Part shown: piece by piece, positions 53,408 to 62,113 of the stretch
Numbering within the stretch: position 1 is the first letter of the stretch
Layout of the letters: every line of letters starts with the position of its first letter
DNA from: Acidaminobacter sp964416305
Lineage (GTDB): Bacteria > Bacillota > Clostridia > Peptostreptococcales > Acidaminobacteraceae
DNA: 64,000 nucleotides
NCBI GenBank assembly: GCA_964416305.1
Contig: CAYQDM010000003.1
Span: 1 to 64,000 of the forward strand
Direction: 5' to 3'
Program-made: the position numbers and the translations under genes
The notes under the pieces: model-generated
What the model was told of the DNA's origin: nothing
What the model saw: only the letters and a program-made list of their open reading frames with translations
The model's database searches: none

Positions 53408-54583
53408 TTAGAAAGTGATGTAATCAGAAAGAACCATGAAGAAGTTTTCAAAGGTGTTTCCGGTACTTTCGTTTGTGAAAGTATCAAGGGTAATTGGAGA
53501 ACCAGCGATTTTTGTGAAGACTTCTTCAACTTTGGCTTTGTCTACTTTGTCAGTCGTTTCGCCGTTGAGGTACGCGATAGCATATTCAACGCCGCCTTCG
53601 ACGAACATCATGTTGACTGGGATTGGCCATGTTGAGAATTTGCCGGTGCCGCCGCCTTCAGCGATCTTAGTTGTGATTTCGCCAACCAGGAAGTCAATAT
53701 CACCTTTTTTGTCTTCAGGAATCTCGATGCCAAGGGCACCCGGATAGCCGTGGTAAGGGGATGGGCAGCATTGTTGCGGATACAACGCGCCGCCCTCGAG
53801 GACCGCTTTGATCAGAGGCTCCTGCATAGAGCAGTTAGTGCTGAAGAATGCGGTTTCAGTGCCATATTCCTGAATTTTTCTAGGGACATCTTCGAGAATG
53901 AACTGTTGAGCGCCCGGAACGCCAGCGTCGCCAGTTGGATCCGGAGCAGTCGCGTCAACGAAAGTTATGCCGAGGCGCTCGCACTCAGATTTAAAAATGT
54001 CTCTGCGCATAGCAAGAAGCTGATAGGACATATGACGTGGGAAGGAATAGTGTACGAACGTCTTAGCACCCATCTTTTGAGCTTGCTCGATGATGGAGTA
54101 ACCCATGCCGAGTTCGTCAGCCTGGAAGACAACATCAGCCTTGCCGGCGATCATGTCTGGATCTTCGCCCGGTACGCCGGCGACAAAGAGAATGTCATCA
54201 CGGATTTCGCGGACTTTGTCAATGGCAGCAGAGGTGCCGGGAACTGCCTGAACGATAACGATAGCTTTGACTTCCGGATCAGAAGCCATGGAAAGAACGT
54301 TTGCGATAGTCGTTTCTGTTTCTTTCATGAAGTTGTCAGGATAAGTCTGAAGAATAATCATATCGCCATACTTTTCTTTCATTTTCTCAGCGGCGCGATA
54401 TTCTTCTTCACCTTGGGAAACTGTGCCTGTCATGATGCCGATCTTGTAAGCAGGTGCTTCAGGAGCGGCTGGAGTTTCTCCACCCGCCGGTGCGGCAGGT
54501 GCCGGTTCTACTTTAGGTCCGCAGGCGGCGAGACCGAAAATCATAACCGCGAGCATCAGCAGTGCCAATATTCTCTTTGACAT
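53408..54583 (-). CDS. DUF3798-type substrate-binding lipoprotein of an ABC importer
   Basis: This 391-residue protein has a signal peptide with lipobox (FGLAAC, residues 16-21), a Pro/Ala-rich linker (about 24-46) and then a two-lobed periplasmic-binding-type fold (YKIGIMTGTVSQGEEEYRAA). The HYSFPRHMSYQLLAMRR and FSTNCSMQEPLIKAVLEGG stretches and overall length match what I recall of DUF3798 proteins, whose ligand is unknown. It heads an operon with an ATPase and two permeases. The promoter and palindrome upstream suggest induction by a dedicated regulator. Confidence 0.8.
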   Translation of the reverse strand: MSKRILALLMLAVMIFGLAACGPKVEPAPAAPAGGETPAAPEAPAYKIGIMTGTVSQGEEEYRAAEKMKEKYGDMIILQTYPDNFMKETETTIANVLSMASDPEVKAIVIVQAVPGTSAAIDKVREIRDDILFVAGVPGEDPDMIAGKADVVFQADELGMGYSIIEQAQKMGAKTFVHYSFPRHMSYQLLAMRRDIFKSECERLGITFVDATAPDPTGDAGVPGAQQFILEDVPRKIQEYGTETAFFSTNCSMQEPLIKAVLEGGALYPQQCCPSPYHGYPGALGIEIPEDKKGDIDFLVGEITTKIAEGGGTGKFSTWPIPVNMMFVEGGVEYAIAYLNGETTDKVDKAKVEEVFTKIAGSPITLDTFTNESTGNTFENFFMVLSDYITF

Positions 54584-54633
54584 ATGTATCCCCCTTTAAT
54601 AATCTTGGTCAGCAGCGCTCTGACCTATTAAAA

Positions 54634-54662
54634 ATTCTACATGAATTTACCAAATCCTTCAA
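54634..54662 (-). promoter_or_regulatory. Promoter of the DUF3798 transporter operon
   Basis: On the minus strand TTGAAG (54662-54657) and TAGAAT (54639-54634) are spaced by exactly 17 bases, about 50 bases before the binding-protein start. Confidence 0.68.
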
Positions 54663-54678
54663 TGCTGTAAAATTATTC

Positions 54679-54698
54679 AAAATGTATATATACATTTT
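54679..54698. promoter_or_regulatory. Perfect 20-bp palindrome, candidate activator site
   Basis: AAAATGTATA followed by TATACATTTT is a perfect 20-base palindrome. Its centre is about 61 bases upstream of the predicted start of the transporter transcript, a usual place for an activator dimer. A further ATGTATA half-like copy lies at 54701-54707. The protein that binds is unknown. Confidence 0.5.
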
Positions 54699-54865
54699 CG
54701 ATGTATAAAATAACAGTCAGTATAAATTAATTCTTTTGAGAATTCAGAAATTTCAACGGTTTTGCTTGGGACATTCGATAATTCAATTAATTCTACTTTC
54801 AGTTGTTAAGAAAACTTCATATGTTGATTGAAGCGCTAAAATAGAATTGAAAATTTTGATTAACA

Positions 54866-54898
54866 CAAAAAAGACCCCAGGAGATGCCCAGGGTCTTT
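54866..54898 (-). terminator. Terminator after ychF
   Basis: On the minus strand AAAGACCC (54898-54891) pairs with GGGTCTTT (54877-54870), followed by Ts to about 54866. It ends the ychF transcript. The rest of 54584-54974 holds the transporter promoter region and no gene. Confidence 0.85.
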
Positions 54899-54974
54899 GG
54901 ACGTTCAAATATGATCTGATATTTCGAAGCCTCACGGCAATTATGAATGATTCGATTTCAGATTACAACGTGAC

Positions 54975-56066
54975 TTAAACGTTGAAGCGGAACAAGATCA
55001 CGTCGCCGTCCTTGACCTCGTACTCTTTGCCTTCAAGTCGCACCAGGCCTTTTTCCTTTGCGTGGGCCATGGTGCCGACATGAATCAAATCCTCATAGGC
55101 AATAGTTTCTGCCCGAATGAAACCGCGTTCAATATCAGAGTGAATTTTACCTGCCGCCTGAGGTGCTTTAGTGCCGCGGCGGATCGTCCAAGCTCTTACT
55201 TCCTGTGGCCCTGCAGTTAAGAAACTAATCAGGTCAAGAAGGTGGTAGCAAGCGTGGACGAGCTTATCAAGACCTGCCTCATCAAGCCCAAGGTCATTTA
55301 GAAATGCAATGCGGTCCTCTTCGTCGAGCTCCGCAATTTCCTGCTCAATTTTTGCGCAGATGACAACGACCTCAGCCTTTTCCGTTTTGGCGTGTTCTCT
55401 GACGGCAGCGACATATGGGTTGTCCTCGCCGCTCATCAAGTCATCTTCAGAGACGTTGGCGACATAAATAATGGGCTTATATGTCAGAAGATTGAAGCTC
55501 TTAGCCAGTCGGTCCTCTTCGTCGTCCAGATCCAGAGTTCTTGCACTTTGGCCGGATTCAAGAACCGCGTTGATCCGCTCGAGAAGGTCGAGTTCAGCCT
55601 GAAGTGACTTATCCGCCTTCAAACCCTTTCTAGTCTTGTCGATGCGCCGCTCAATCATTTCGAGATCCGAATAAATCAATTCCAAATTGATGGTTTCAAT
55701 GTCGCTGAGGGGTGCGATTTTGCCTTCCACGTGCACGACGTTGTCATCAATAAAACACCGGACGACGTGAACGATTGCTGCAACCTCGCGAATGTGTCCC
55801 AGGAATTTGTTGCCGAGACCTTCGCCCTTGCTGGCGCCTCTGACAAGACCTGCGATGTCGTAGAACTCAATTGCGGTCGGCACCAGCCTCTGAGAGTTAT
55901 ACAGCTCCTGAAGGACACCAAGCCTTTTGTCCGGAACTGCAACGACGCCGACGTTTGGTTCGATTGTACAGAAAGGATAGTTCGCAGACTCCGCGCCTGC
56001 TTTGGTGATCGCATTGAACAATGTGCTTTTTCCAACGTTGGGAAGCCCAACAATACCTAATTTCAT
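54975..56066 (-). CDS. ychF: Ribosome-binding ATPase YchF
   Basis: This 363-residue protein is an Obg-family P-loop protein. GLPNVGKSTLFNAI is the G1 loop, DIAGLVRGASKGEGLGN is G3, and the NxxE-type specificity motif reads VANVSEDDL, which fits ATP preference. A helical domain and C-terminal TGS domain (ending GDVILFRFNV) follow. It binds the ribosome and affects translation and stress responses. It is monocistronic and divergent from the S4 gene. Confidence 0.96.
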   Translation of the reverse strand: MKLGIVGLPNVGKSTLFNAITKAGAESANYPFCTIEPNVGVVAVPDKRLGVLQELYNSQRLVPTAIEFYDIAGLVRGASKGEGLGNKFLGHIREVAAIVHVVRCFIDDNVVHVEGKIAPLSDIETINLELIYSDLEMIERRIDKTRKGLKADKSLQAELDLLERINAVLESGQSARTLDLDDEEDRLAKSFNLLTYKPIIYVANVSEDDLMSGEDNPYVAAVREHAKTEKAEVVVICAKIEQEIAELDEEDRIAFLNDLGLDEAGLDKLVHACYHLLDLISFLTAGPQEVRAWTIRRGTKAPQAAGKIHSDIERGFIRAETIAYEDLIHVGTMAHAKEKGLVRLEGKEYEVKDGDVILFRFNV

Positions 56067-56225
56067 CCAATTCTACCTCGCTTATTTTTCAGGTGCCGCA
56101 CCAACGGTCAGCGGCACTCATATTGACCCACCTGAAGATTATAATAGAAAACCAGACAAGATGCAATTCTAAAGGAAGGAAAAGACATAGGTCCAACGAC
56201 TGCTGCAACTGATAATAAAAATCAT

Positions 56226-56254
56226 TTGCAACGGCAACGGGTTTTTGATATACT
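56226..56254 (+). promoter_or_regulatory. Promoter of the S4 gene
   Basis: TTGCAA (56226-56231) and TATACT (56249-56254) are spaced by exactly 17 bases. It gives the S4 gene its own transcript, with a short leader of about 40 bases. Confidence 0.72.
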
Positions 56255-56302
56255 GATTTTGGCTTGATTTTACCGCGGCAATCCAAAATCTGGAGGTAAA
56301 GC

Positions 56303-56890
56303 ATGGCTAGACCCATGGGACCAAAATTCAAAGAATGCAGACGGCTGGGACTTAACGTCCACGGCCACCCTAAAGCAATGGACCGTTATAAGCAGGGCAT
56401 GGCGCGGGATGATCGTAAACTGTCAAAATACGGGGAGCAACTTCTCGAAAAACAACGTCTCAAAGCTTACTATGGCGTTATGGAAAAACAAATGACGCAC
56501 TATGTCCGACGCGCATTCAAAAGTCGCGACATACCTGGCAATTATTTGGTGCGTGCCCTTGAAACTCGTCTGGACAATCTGGTCTATCGCGCCGGATTTG
56601 CCTCAACGCTGAGACAAGCGCGACAAATGGTTGTGCATGGTCATATTTCTGTCAATGGAAAAAAACTGGACATTCCAAGTTTTCCTGTAACTGTTGGGGA
56701 TGTTATTGGACTCAGGTCAGAGTCGCAGGTTTTCCTAAATAATTTTGATACAGCTTTGGGCAGTGTGCCCTATCTTGAACGACAAGGGGCGCAGCGTACT
56801 GCAGTTCTTGTCAGAATGCCGGAACGATATGAAGTCCCGGTCGTGATCAACGATGCGCTTATAGTTGAATTCTACTCCAAACAGCACTAA
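56303..56890 (+). CDS. rpsD: Ribosomal protein S4, zinc-free form, encoded alone
   Basis: This 195-residue protein is ribosomal S4: MARPMGPKFKECRRLGLNVH, LDNLVYRAGFASTLRQARQM and VVHGHISVNGKKLDIPSFPV, the last two being the S4 RNA-binding fold. It nucleates 30S assembly. The N-terminal zinc-finger cysteines of the C+ form are missing; only C12 remains. S4 often lies with S11, S13 and RpoA, but here it stands alone with its own promoter, so it could be a second, zinc-independent paralogue. Whether another copy exists cannot be seen here. Confidence 0.94.
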   Translation: MARPMGPKFKECRRLGLNVHGHPKAMDRYKQGMARDDRKLSKYGEQLLEKQRLKAYYGVMEKQMTHYVRRAFKSRDIPGNYLVRALETRLDNLVYRAGFASTLRQARQMVVHGHISVNGKKLDIPSFPVTVGDVIGLRSESQVFLNNFDTALGSVPYLERQGAQRTAVLVRMPERYEVPVVINDALIVEFYSKQH

Positions 56891-56944
56891 TAAATGCTGT
56901 TTGCCGATGGTTGTGAGTCCAACAATTGAATTTATTATAAAAAT

Positions 56945-56968
56945 AGCAGGGAAACCTGCTGTTTTTTT
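56945..56968 (+). terminator. Terminator after rpsD
   Basis: AGCAGG (56945-56950) pairs with CCTGCT (56955-56960) around a GAAA tetraloop, followed by G and eight Ts. Confidence 0.9.
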
Positions 56969-57019
56969 TAAAAAAAGGTATAATAGATACAACTACCAAG
57001 TCATAACACAGGTGATTAT

Positions 57020-58297
57020 ATGATAGAAGAGGTTAAATACAACCAACTAGTCCCAGGCGTCAGGCTCGTGCTGATCAAATCCGGTAAATTCAAGACCGAC
57101 TTGGTGAGTGTCTACTTGAAACGTCCGCTCAGCAAGGCAGAGGCGACTTACAATACATTGCTGGCACGGGTAATGGAACGCGGGACTGAACGCTATCCAA
57201 CCACACAGTCCTTCAACGCCCATCTTGACAATTTATACGGGGCAATGCTTTACTCAGATGTCACCAAAATTGGAGAGCTGCATATCCTTCAGTTTAAAAC
57301 TCAATTGCCCAGGAGTTCCTGGATTCTGGACATGAATTCGCTAAAAGAGGCCATTGGCATTTTAAGAGAGGTAATCTTTGAACCTGCTCTTGAAGAAGGT
57401 GTTTTTATTAAAGCCTATGTCGAGCAGGAAATAGAGAATCTGAAGCGTGAAATTGAAAGCAGGACAAACGACAAAGCAACCTATGCCATGGACCGCATGG
57501 TGGAATATATGTGTCCGGAAGAGCCATACAGTGCCTATACTTATGGTGATGTATCTGTTCTTGAAGACATGGACGCACCAAAGCTCTATCAACACTATCA
57601 AAAGGTACTCGCGGAAGCGGAAATTGATATTGTCGTGTTCGGCGACTTTGAATTCGACCAGGCTTTAACAGTATGCAGCGAGGCGTTTGCTTTCTCAGGC
57701 GCCAGGGCATCGTTGGAAGTTACCTCTCCATGGCGCTCCGAGCTCGACAAAGTGAAAGAGATCACAGAACGAACGGATGTCAACCAAGCAAAACTGGTTA
57801 TTGGGTATCGCTCCAACATAAGCGGAGAACATCCGCTTTATTATCCGGCTATGCTCTTCAGTACTGTTTTGGGAGGTACACCGAGCAGCCGTTTGTTCAA
57901 CCGCGTCAGAGAAAAGGAAAGCCTTTGTTATTACATTCAATCCAAATTTGACAGGTTCAAGGGTATGCTTATGATTATGGCCGGCATAGACCGGGCGTCC
58001 GGTACCAGAGTCACAGAGCTGACTGATGAAATTTTTCTGGAATTGACAGAAGGCCGCGTTCAACAGGAGGAACTGGAAATTGCTAAAAAGTCTATTGTTT
58101 CAGGACTTCGCTCCATTACGGATTTTCCAAACAGTTATAGCAATTTTTTGTTTTCCCAGCTTCTGTCACACGAAGAACTGGATATTGAAAGAATCATCGA
58201 CAAGGTCAATCAGGTCAGTATAGAGCAGATGACCGAGGCAGGAAGAACCTTTGTCAAGGATACTTGGTACATGCTGACAGGGGAGGAAGACCAATGA
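57020..58297 (+). CDS. M16 peptidase-family protein without the zinc motif (YmfF-like)
   Basis: This 425-residue protein has the two-domain fold of M16 peptidases, but at the place of the inverted zinc motif HxxEH it reads RGTERYPTTQSFNAHLDNLYG, which lacks both His and Glu. It is probably the non-catalytic partner of the M16 protein encoded next, as in YmfF/YmfH pairs. The C-terminal half keeps the R/Y-type substrate-binding region (RVREKESLCYYIQSKFDRFK). The stop overlaps the next start by four bases, so the two are coupled. Confidence 0.87.
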   Translation: MIEEVKYNQLVPGVRLVLIKSGKFKTDLVSVYLKRPLSKAEATYNTLLARVMERGTERYPTTQSFNAHLDNLYGAMLYSDVTKIGELHILQFKTQLPRSSWILDMNSLKEAIGILREVIFEPALEEGVFIKAYVEQEIENLKREIESRTNDKATYAMDRMVEYMCPEEPYSAYTYGDVSVLEDMDAPKLYQHYQKVLAEAEIDIVVFGDFEFDQALTVCSEAFAFSGARASLEVTSPWRSELDKVKEITERTDVNQAKLVIGYRSNISGEHPLYYPAMLFSTVLGGTPSSRLFNRVREKESLCYYIQSKFDRFKGMLMIMAGIDRASGTRVTELTDEIFLELTEGRVQQEELEIAKKSIVSGLRSITDFPNSYSNFLFSQLLSHEELDIERIIDKVNQVSIEQMTEAGRTFVKDTWYMLTGEEDQ

Positions 58298-59592
58298 ACA
58301 AATGGACAAGTTATTCAGATCCTCTTTTGAATGAGACCATTTTAAAGCACAAGATGGAATGCGGACTGGAAGTCTATTTGCTCGTTAAACCCGGATTCGC
58401 AAAAAAGTTTGCTTACTTTGGCACACGTTATGGTGCCTTCTTTAATGAAATTATCCTCGAGGGAAAACGTGTTACATTTCCGCTTGGCGCAGCACACTTT
58501 TTGGAGCACAAGATCTTTGAAGACAAAGAAAAGAATGTCTTCGACGCTTTCTCGGAGCTTGGTGCCTCCGTCAATGCCTACACCAACTATACTTCTACAG
58601 TTTATCACTTTTCCACCAGTGAAAATTTCGAGCCCAGTCTCGAAAAGCTTCTCGAATTTGTTCAAAGAACTCACCTGACACACGAAAATGTCGAGAAGGA
58701 AAAAGGAATCATCCTTCAAGAGATTGCCTCTTATGAAGATGATCCGGGATTCAGAACCCTGGTCAATTTATTGAAGAATTTATATTTGGAGCACCCTGTC
58801 AGGGAGGATATTGCCGGAACGCCCGAGTCTGTCTCTGCGACAACAAAAGAGGCGCTTGAATTGGCTTACAGCACTTTCTACGTACCTGAAAACATGGTTC
58901 TTTTTGTCGCGGGCGATCTGGATCCGGACCGCGTGTTGGAAATTGTGGAGCAAAATTTAGATGATGCTTACAAACAACGTCAGAGCCAATTTGAGCTGGT
59001 AATGCCACAAGAGCCCGCAGGTTGTCAAAATGCACGGGTTGAACTGGAAATGTCTGTTCCGGCGCCTCTTTTTGAAATGGCTTACAAGCATCCGCCATTT
59101 CCTTACGGTGCGCAGAAAACACTTAAGCATACTATGGAGATCAAGGTTTTGCTGGATGCCCAGTTCGGAAGGGGCTCAATATTTTACAACAAGATGTATG
59201 ACAGCGGCATATTCAATCCGACATTATCCATAGATTTTACGCAGGGTCAAGGTTATACTTACACCATTTTCGGTGGTGAATCCCAGCGATTCGAAGAAGC
59301 CATTGAAGCGTTTCGCGCTGAAATAGCGAGAATTCTCGACGAAGGGCCTGATCGTGATGCTTTTGAACGCATACGAAGAAAAATGACAGGCAAGTTCATC
59401 AGCGCTTCGAATTCACTTCAGTATCTGTCCAGTGCTTTCATGCATTATTATATGAAGGGACATCATCTTTTTGATTATCTTAAAACCATTCATGAGGTTC
59501 AGGTGGATGAGGCCTTCGAAACTTTCAAAAGTCTATTTTCAAATCCGGATGAAGTCATCTCGATTATCAAACCAAGAGGAGAGAAACTATAG
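58294..59592 (+). CDS. M16 family zinc peptidase (YmfH-like)
   Basis: This 432-residue protein has the intact inverted zinc motif HFLEH (residues 68-72) in LGAAHFLEHKIFEDKEK, with the third ligand Glu further on in the usual place (TREALELAY region is helical). It should cleave peptides with the inactive partner encoded upstream. ATG 58294 follows GGGGAGG; an in-frame ATG at 58264 overlaps the previous gene and lacks a ribosome site. lgt begins at its stop codon. YmfF-YmfH genes are common in Firmicutes; substrates are poorly known. Confidence 0.9.
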   Translation: MNKWTSYSDPLLNETILKHKMECGLEVYLLVKPGFAKKFAYFGTRYGAFFNEIILEGKRVTFPLGAAHFLEHKIFEDKEKNVFDAFSELGASVNAYTNYTSTVYHFSTSENFEPSLEKLLEFVQRTHLTHENVEKEKGIILQEIASYEDDPGFRTLVNLLKNLYLEHPVREDIAGTPESVSATTKEALELAYSTFYVPENMVLFVAGDLDPDRVLEIVEQNLDDAYKQRQSQFELVMPQEPAGCQNARVELEMSVPAPLFEMAYKHPPFPYGAQKTLKHTMEIKVLLDAQFGRGSIFYNKMYDSGIFNPTLSIDFTQGQGYTYTIFGGESQRFEEAIEAFRAEIARILDEGPDRDAFERIRRKMTGKFISASNSLQYLSSAFMHYYMKGHHLFDYLKTIHEVQVDEAFETFKSLFSNPDEVISIIKPRGEKL

Positions 59593-60323
59593 TGAATCCA
59601 GTTGCATTTGAAATTTTTGGCATAGGTATACGGTGGTATGGTATTTTGATAGCCGCTGCCATGTTGATAGGTTCCGTCTACACGATTCGTGAAGGCAAGA
59701 AGTTAGGTTATTCTGAGGATCATCTGCTTGATCTGATTCTCGTAGTTTTGGTGAGCGCCATTGTAGGGGCCAGACTTTGGTATGTGGCGTTCAATTTATC
59801 TTATTATCTGTCAGATCCTGCAGAAATCATCAACTTGAGAGGCGGCGGTCTGGCTATTCACGGCGGTGTGGTCTTTGGTTTAATTGCCGGATATTTTGTC
59901 ACCCGTTGGAGACGCCTCGACTTTTTTAAGATGGCTGATGTCATAGCGCCGGTCTTGGCACTTGGTCAGGCGATTGGCCGGTGGGGAAACTTCGCCAATC
60001 AGGAAGCTCACGGCGGCCCTACAGATTTGCCGTGGGGCATTATGATTGACGGTGTCAAGGTTCACCCTACTTTTTTATATGAGTCATTGTGGAATCTTGC
60101 GCTCTTTGTATTTCTGATGTCTTTCAAAAAACGAAAGCCATTTGACGGCGCACTGATGTTCCTGTACTTGATCATTTATTCGGTTGGACGTTTTTGGATT
60201 GAGGGGCTCAGAACAGACAGTTTGATGGTTGGCCCGTTCAGAACAGCTCAAGTGACGAGTTTGATCATGATTGCTGTCGGTGCAGCAGCATGGCGTTGGA
60301 GATCGAATCGTAAGAAGTCTTAG
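59592..60323 (+). CDS. lgt: Prolipoprotein diacylglyceryl transferase
   Basis: This 243-residue membrane enzyme transfers diacylglycerol from phosphatidylglycerol to the lipobox cysteine of prolipoproteins. The Lgt signature is GQAIGRWGNFANQEAHGG, and RGGGLAIHGGVVFG carries the catalytic His region. About seven membrane segments are visible. It would serve the lipoproteins seen here, such as 25804 and 53408. The GTG start overlaps the M16 stop by one base. Confidence 0.95.
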   Translation: MNPVAFEIFGIGIRWYGILIAAAMLIGSVYTIREGKKLGYSEDHLLDLILVVLVSAIVGARLWYVAFNLSYYLSDPAEIINLRGGGLAIHGGVVFGLIAGYFVTRWRRLDFFKMADVIAPVLALGQAIGRWGNFANQEAHGGPTDLPWGIMIDGVKVHPTFLYESLWNLALFVFLMSFKKRKPFDGALMFLYLIIYSVGRFWIEGLRTDSLMVGPFRTAQVTSLIMIAVGAAAWRWRSNRKKS

Positions 60324-60418
60324 TCAACGAAATGATTTTTCATTCAAGCTTAATTGGAATCGGATTATTGCTGAGTCGAACCGCACAACGCTTATCAATG
60401 AATTTTATAAAAACCTAA

Positions 60419-60443
60419 AGGCGCTCCCATGAGCGCTTTTTTT
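60419..60443 (+). terminator. Terminator after lgt
   Basis: GCGCTC (60421-60426) pairs with GAGCGC (60431-60436) around CCAT, extended by G-T and A-T pairs, followed by a run of seven Ts. Confidence 0.88.
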
Positions 60444-60631
60444 ATTGTCTTAATTGGTGGAAGCGAGGGTTATTAGACCATAGCCGCTGACGCCACCTTA
60501 CGCTTATGAGTCAGCTTTTTCGGTCTTCATCTTCAGCTGACTATTTTGTTGGAAATAATTATGCATTATTTTCAAAATTTTGTGTGAAAGCAGTAGAAAT
60601 AATGATGTAAATAATGTAAAATGAAATCAAT
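60444..60631. other. Intergenic region before the dcw cluster
   Basis: This part holds an eight-base inverted repeat, AGTCAGCT (60509-60516) with AGCTGACT (60535-60542), and AT-rich sequence that should contain the dcw promoter. No -35/-10 pair is convincing. I see no gene. Confidence 0.4.
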
Positions 60632-60690
60632 AAGTGGGTAAAAGTGGGGCGAAGTGGTATAAAGTGTTATAGATGATCCTGAAGTGCTAG
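60632..60690 (+). promoter_or_regulatory. MraZ boxes before mraZ
   Basis: AAGTG repeats start at 60632, 60642, 60652, 60662 and 60682, all on one 10-base register with only 60672 missing. The first three read AAGTGG. MraZ binds such repeats (AAAGTG or TGGG at 10-base steps) and represses its own dcw operon in several bacteria. Confidence 0.82.
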
Positions 60691-60709
60691 GGAGAAGGGG
60701 GGCGGGGCC

Positions 60710-61141
60710 ATGTTTATCGGTGAATTCACACATGCGTTGGATGCCAAAGGCCGCGTCAGCATCCCGTCAAAATTCAGAGAATCTTTGGGTGATCAGTTTT
60801 ATATCACAAAAGGCTTGGACAATTGCCTTTTCGTATTTCCAGAAGAAGAGTGGAAACTTTTTGAAGAGAAATTGAAAGCACTACCTATGACAAATAAGAA
60901 CGCAAGGGCATTCGTCAGGCTGTTTTTCTCGGGTGCTTCCGAATGCGAGCTGGACAAGCAAGGCCGCATATTGATTCCGCAAACATTGAGAGAACATGCG
61001 GCTATCGAACGCGAAGCTGTAATCATTGGCACCGGGACTCGCATTGAGATTTGGAGCCAGGATGGCTGGAACGGTTACATTGATCCTGACAATATCGATT
61101 ATGATGAAATCGCAGAACATATGGCTGAACTTGGAATATAA
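60710..61141 (+). CDS. mraZ: Transcriptional regulator MraZ
   Basis: This 143-residue protein has two SpoVT/AbrB-type halves: GEFTHALDAKGRVSIPSKFR and CELDKQGRILIPQTLREHA. MraZ forms rings that bind repeated boxes and represses the division and cell wall cluster. The boxes lie immediately upstream. rsmH follows 20 bases later. The start has an AAGGGGGG ribosome site. Confidence 0.97.
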   Translation: MFIGEFTHALDAKGRVSIPSKFRESLGDQFYITKGLDNCLFVFPEEEWKLFEEKLKALPMTNKNARAFVRLFFSGASECELDKQGRILIPQTLREHAAIEREAVIIGTGTRIEIWSQDGWNGYIDPDNIDYDEIAEHMAELGI

Positions 61142-61161
61142 CAGGACAAGGGGGTACGACC

Positions 61162-62094
61162 GTGGCGTTTGAACATGTCAGCGTATTATTGGAAGATTGC
61201 ATTGACGCACTTGAGATCCGGGGAAACGGGGATTACGTGGACTGTACGCTAGGCGGCGGCGGTCACTCCGAAGCCATTTTGGAAAAATTGCCGGAAGGCA
61301 GGCTGGCAGGCATCGATCAGGACCGTGACGCGTTAGCCGCTGCATCGTCAAGGTTAAAGCGCTTTGGAGATCACTTTTATCCGGTACACAGCAATTTTGT
61401 ACATATAAAGAATGTAATTGAAGATCTTGGATGGCCTGGCGTTGACGGCATTTTGATTGACTTGGGCGTTTCCTCCTATCAACTGGACGAAGCAGAACGA
61501 GGATTTTCTTATATGAATGAAGGTCTCCTCGATATGAGGATGGATCAAACACAGTCGCTGACAGCGGAAGAAGTTGTTAATACCTATTCTGAGAAGTCAC
61601 TTTACGAAGTTATCAGGGATTATGGTGAAGAGAAATGGGCCTCAAGAATAGCAAAATTCATAGTTGAAGCCAGGAGGCAGGCGCCTATCAGGAAAACCTC
61701 CGAACTGGTCTCCATCATAAAGGCGGCAATACCCTCCAAAGCCAGGCAGGATGGTCCTCATCCCGCGAAGCGAACATTTCAGGCAATTCGCATTGAAGTC
61801 AATGATGAGCTGGGCATTATTGAAAAGACCATCAGAGACGGTGTGGAGACCTTGAAACCCGGTGGAAGAATGGCAATTATCACTTTTCACTCTCTGGAGG
61901 ATCGCATCGTCAAGCAGACATTTAAGGATTTATCAACAGCTTGCATATGCCCGCCTGAATTTCCTGTCTGTGTCTGTAATCGAAAACCCATAGTCAAAAC
62001 CATCACACGTAAACCAATTCTGCCTTCTGAAGAAGAACTTGAATATAATCCCAGAGCGAGAAGCGCAAAACTAAGGGTAGCAGAAAAATTGTAA
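61162..62094 (+). CDS. rsmH: 16S rRNA m4C1402 methyltransferase
   Basis: This 310-residue enzyme methylates N4 of C1402 in 16S rRNA using S-adenosylmethionine. DCTLGGGGHSEAILEK is the AdoMet-binding motif; ILIDLGVSSYQLDEAERGFS and HSLEDRIVKQTF are characteristic. Cysteines in ACICPPEFPVCVC near the C-terminus are usual for RsmH. It starts with GTG behind AAGGGGG and is in the dcw operon after mraZ. Confidence 0.97.
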   Translation: MAFEHVSVLLEDCIDALEIRGNGDYVDCTLGGGGHSEAILEKLPEGRLAGIDQDRDALAAASSRLKRFGDHFYPVHSNFVHIKNVIEDLGWPGVDGILIDLGVSSYQLDEAERGFSYMNEGLLDMRMDQTQSLTAEEVVNTYSEKSLYEVIRDYGEEKWASRIAKFIVEARRQAPIRKTSELVSIIKAAIPSKARQDGPHPAKRTFQAIRIEVNDELGIIEKTIRDGVETLKPGGRMAIITFHSLEDRIVKQTFKDLSTACICPPEFPVCVCNRKPIVKTITRKPILPSEEELEYNPRARSAKLRVAEKL

Positions 62095-62113
62095 GGTGCA
62101 GGGGGTCATGACC

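Noticed and set aside
57020..58297. First M16 gene as an active zinc protease
   Set aside because: The HxxEH zinc motif is absent, so it is treated as the inactive partner of the second M16 protein.
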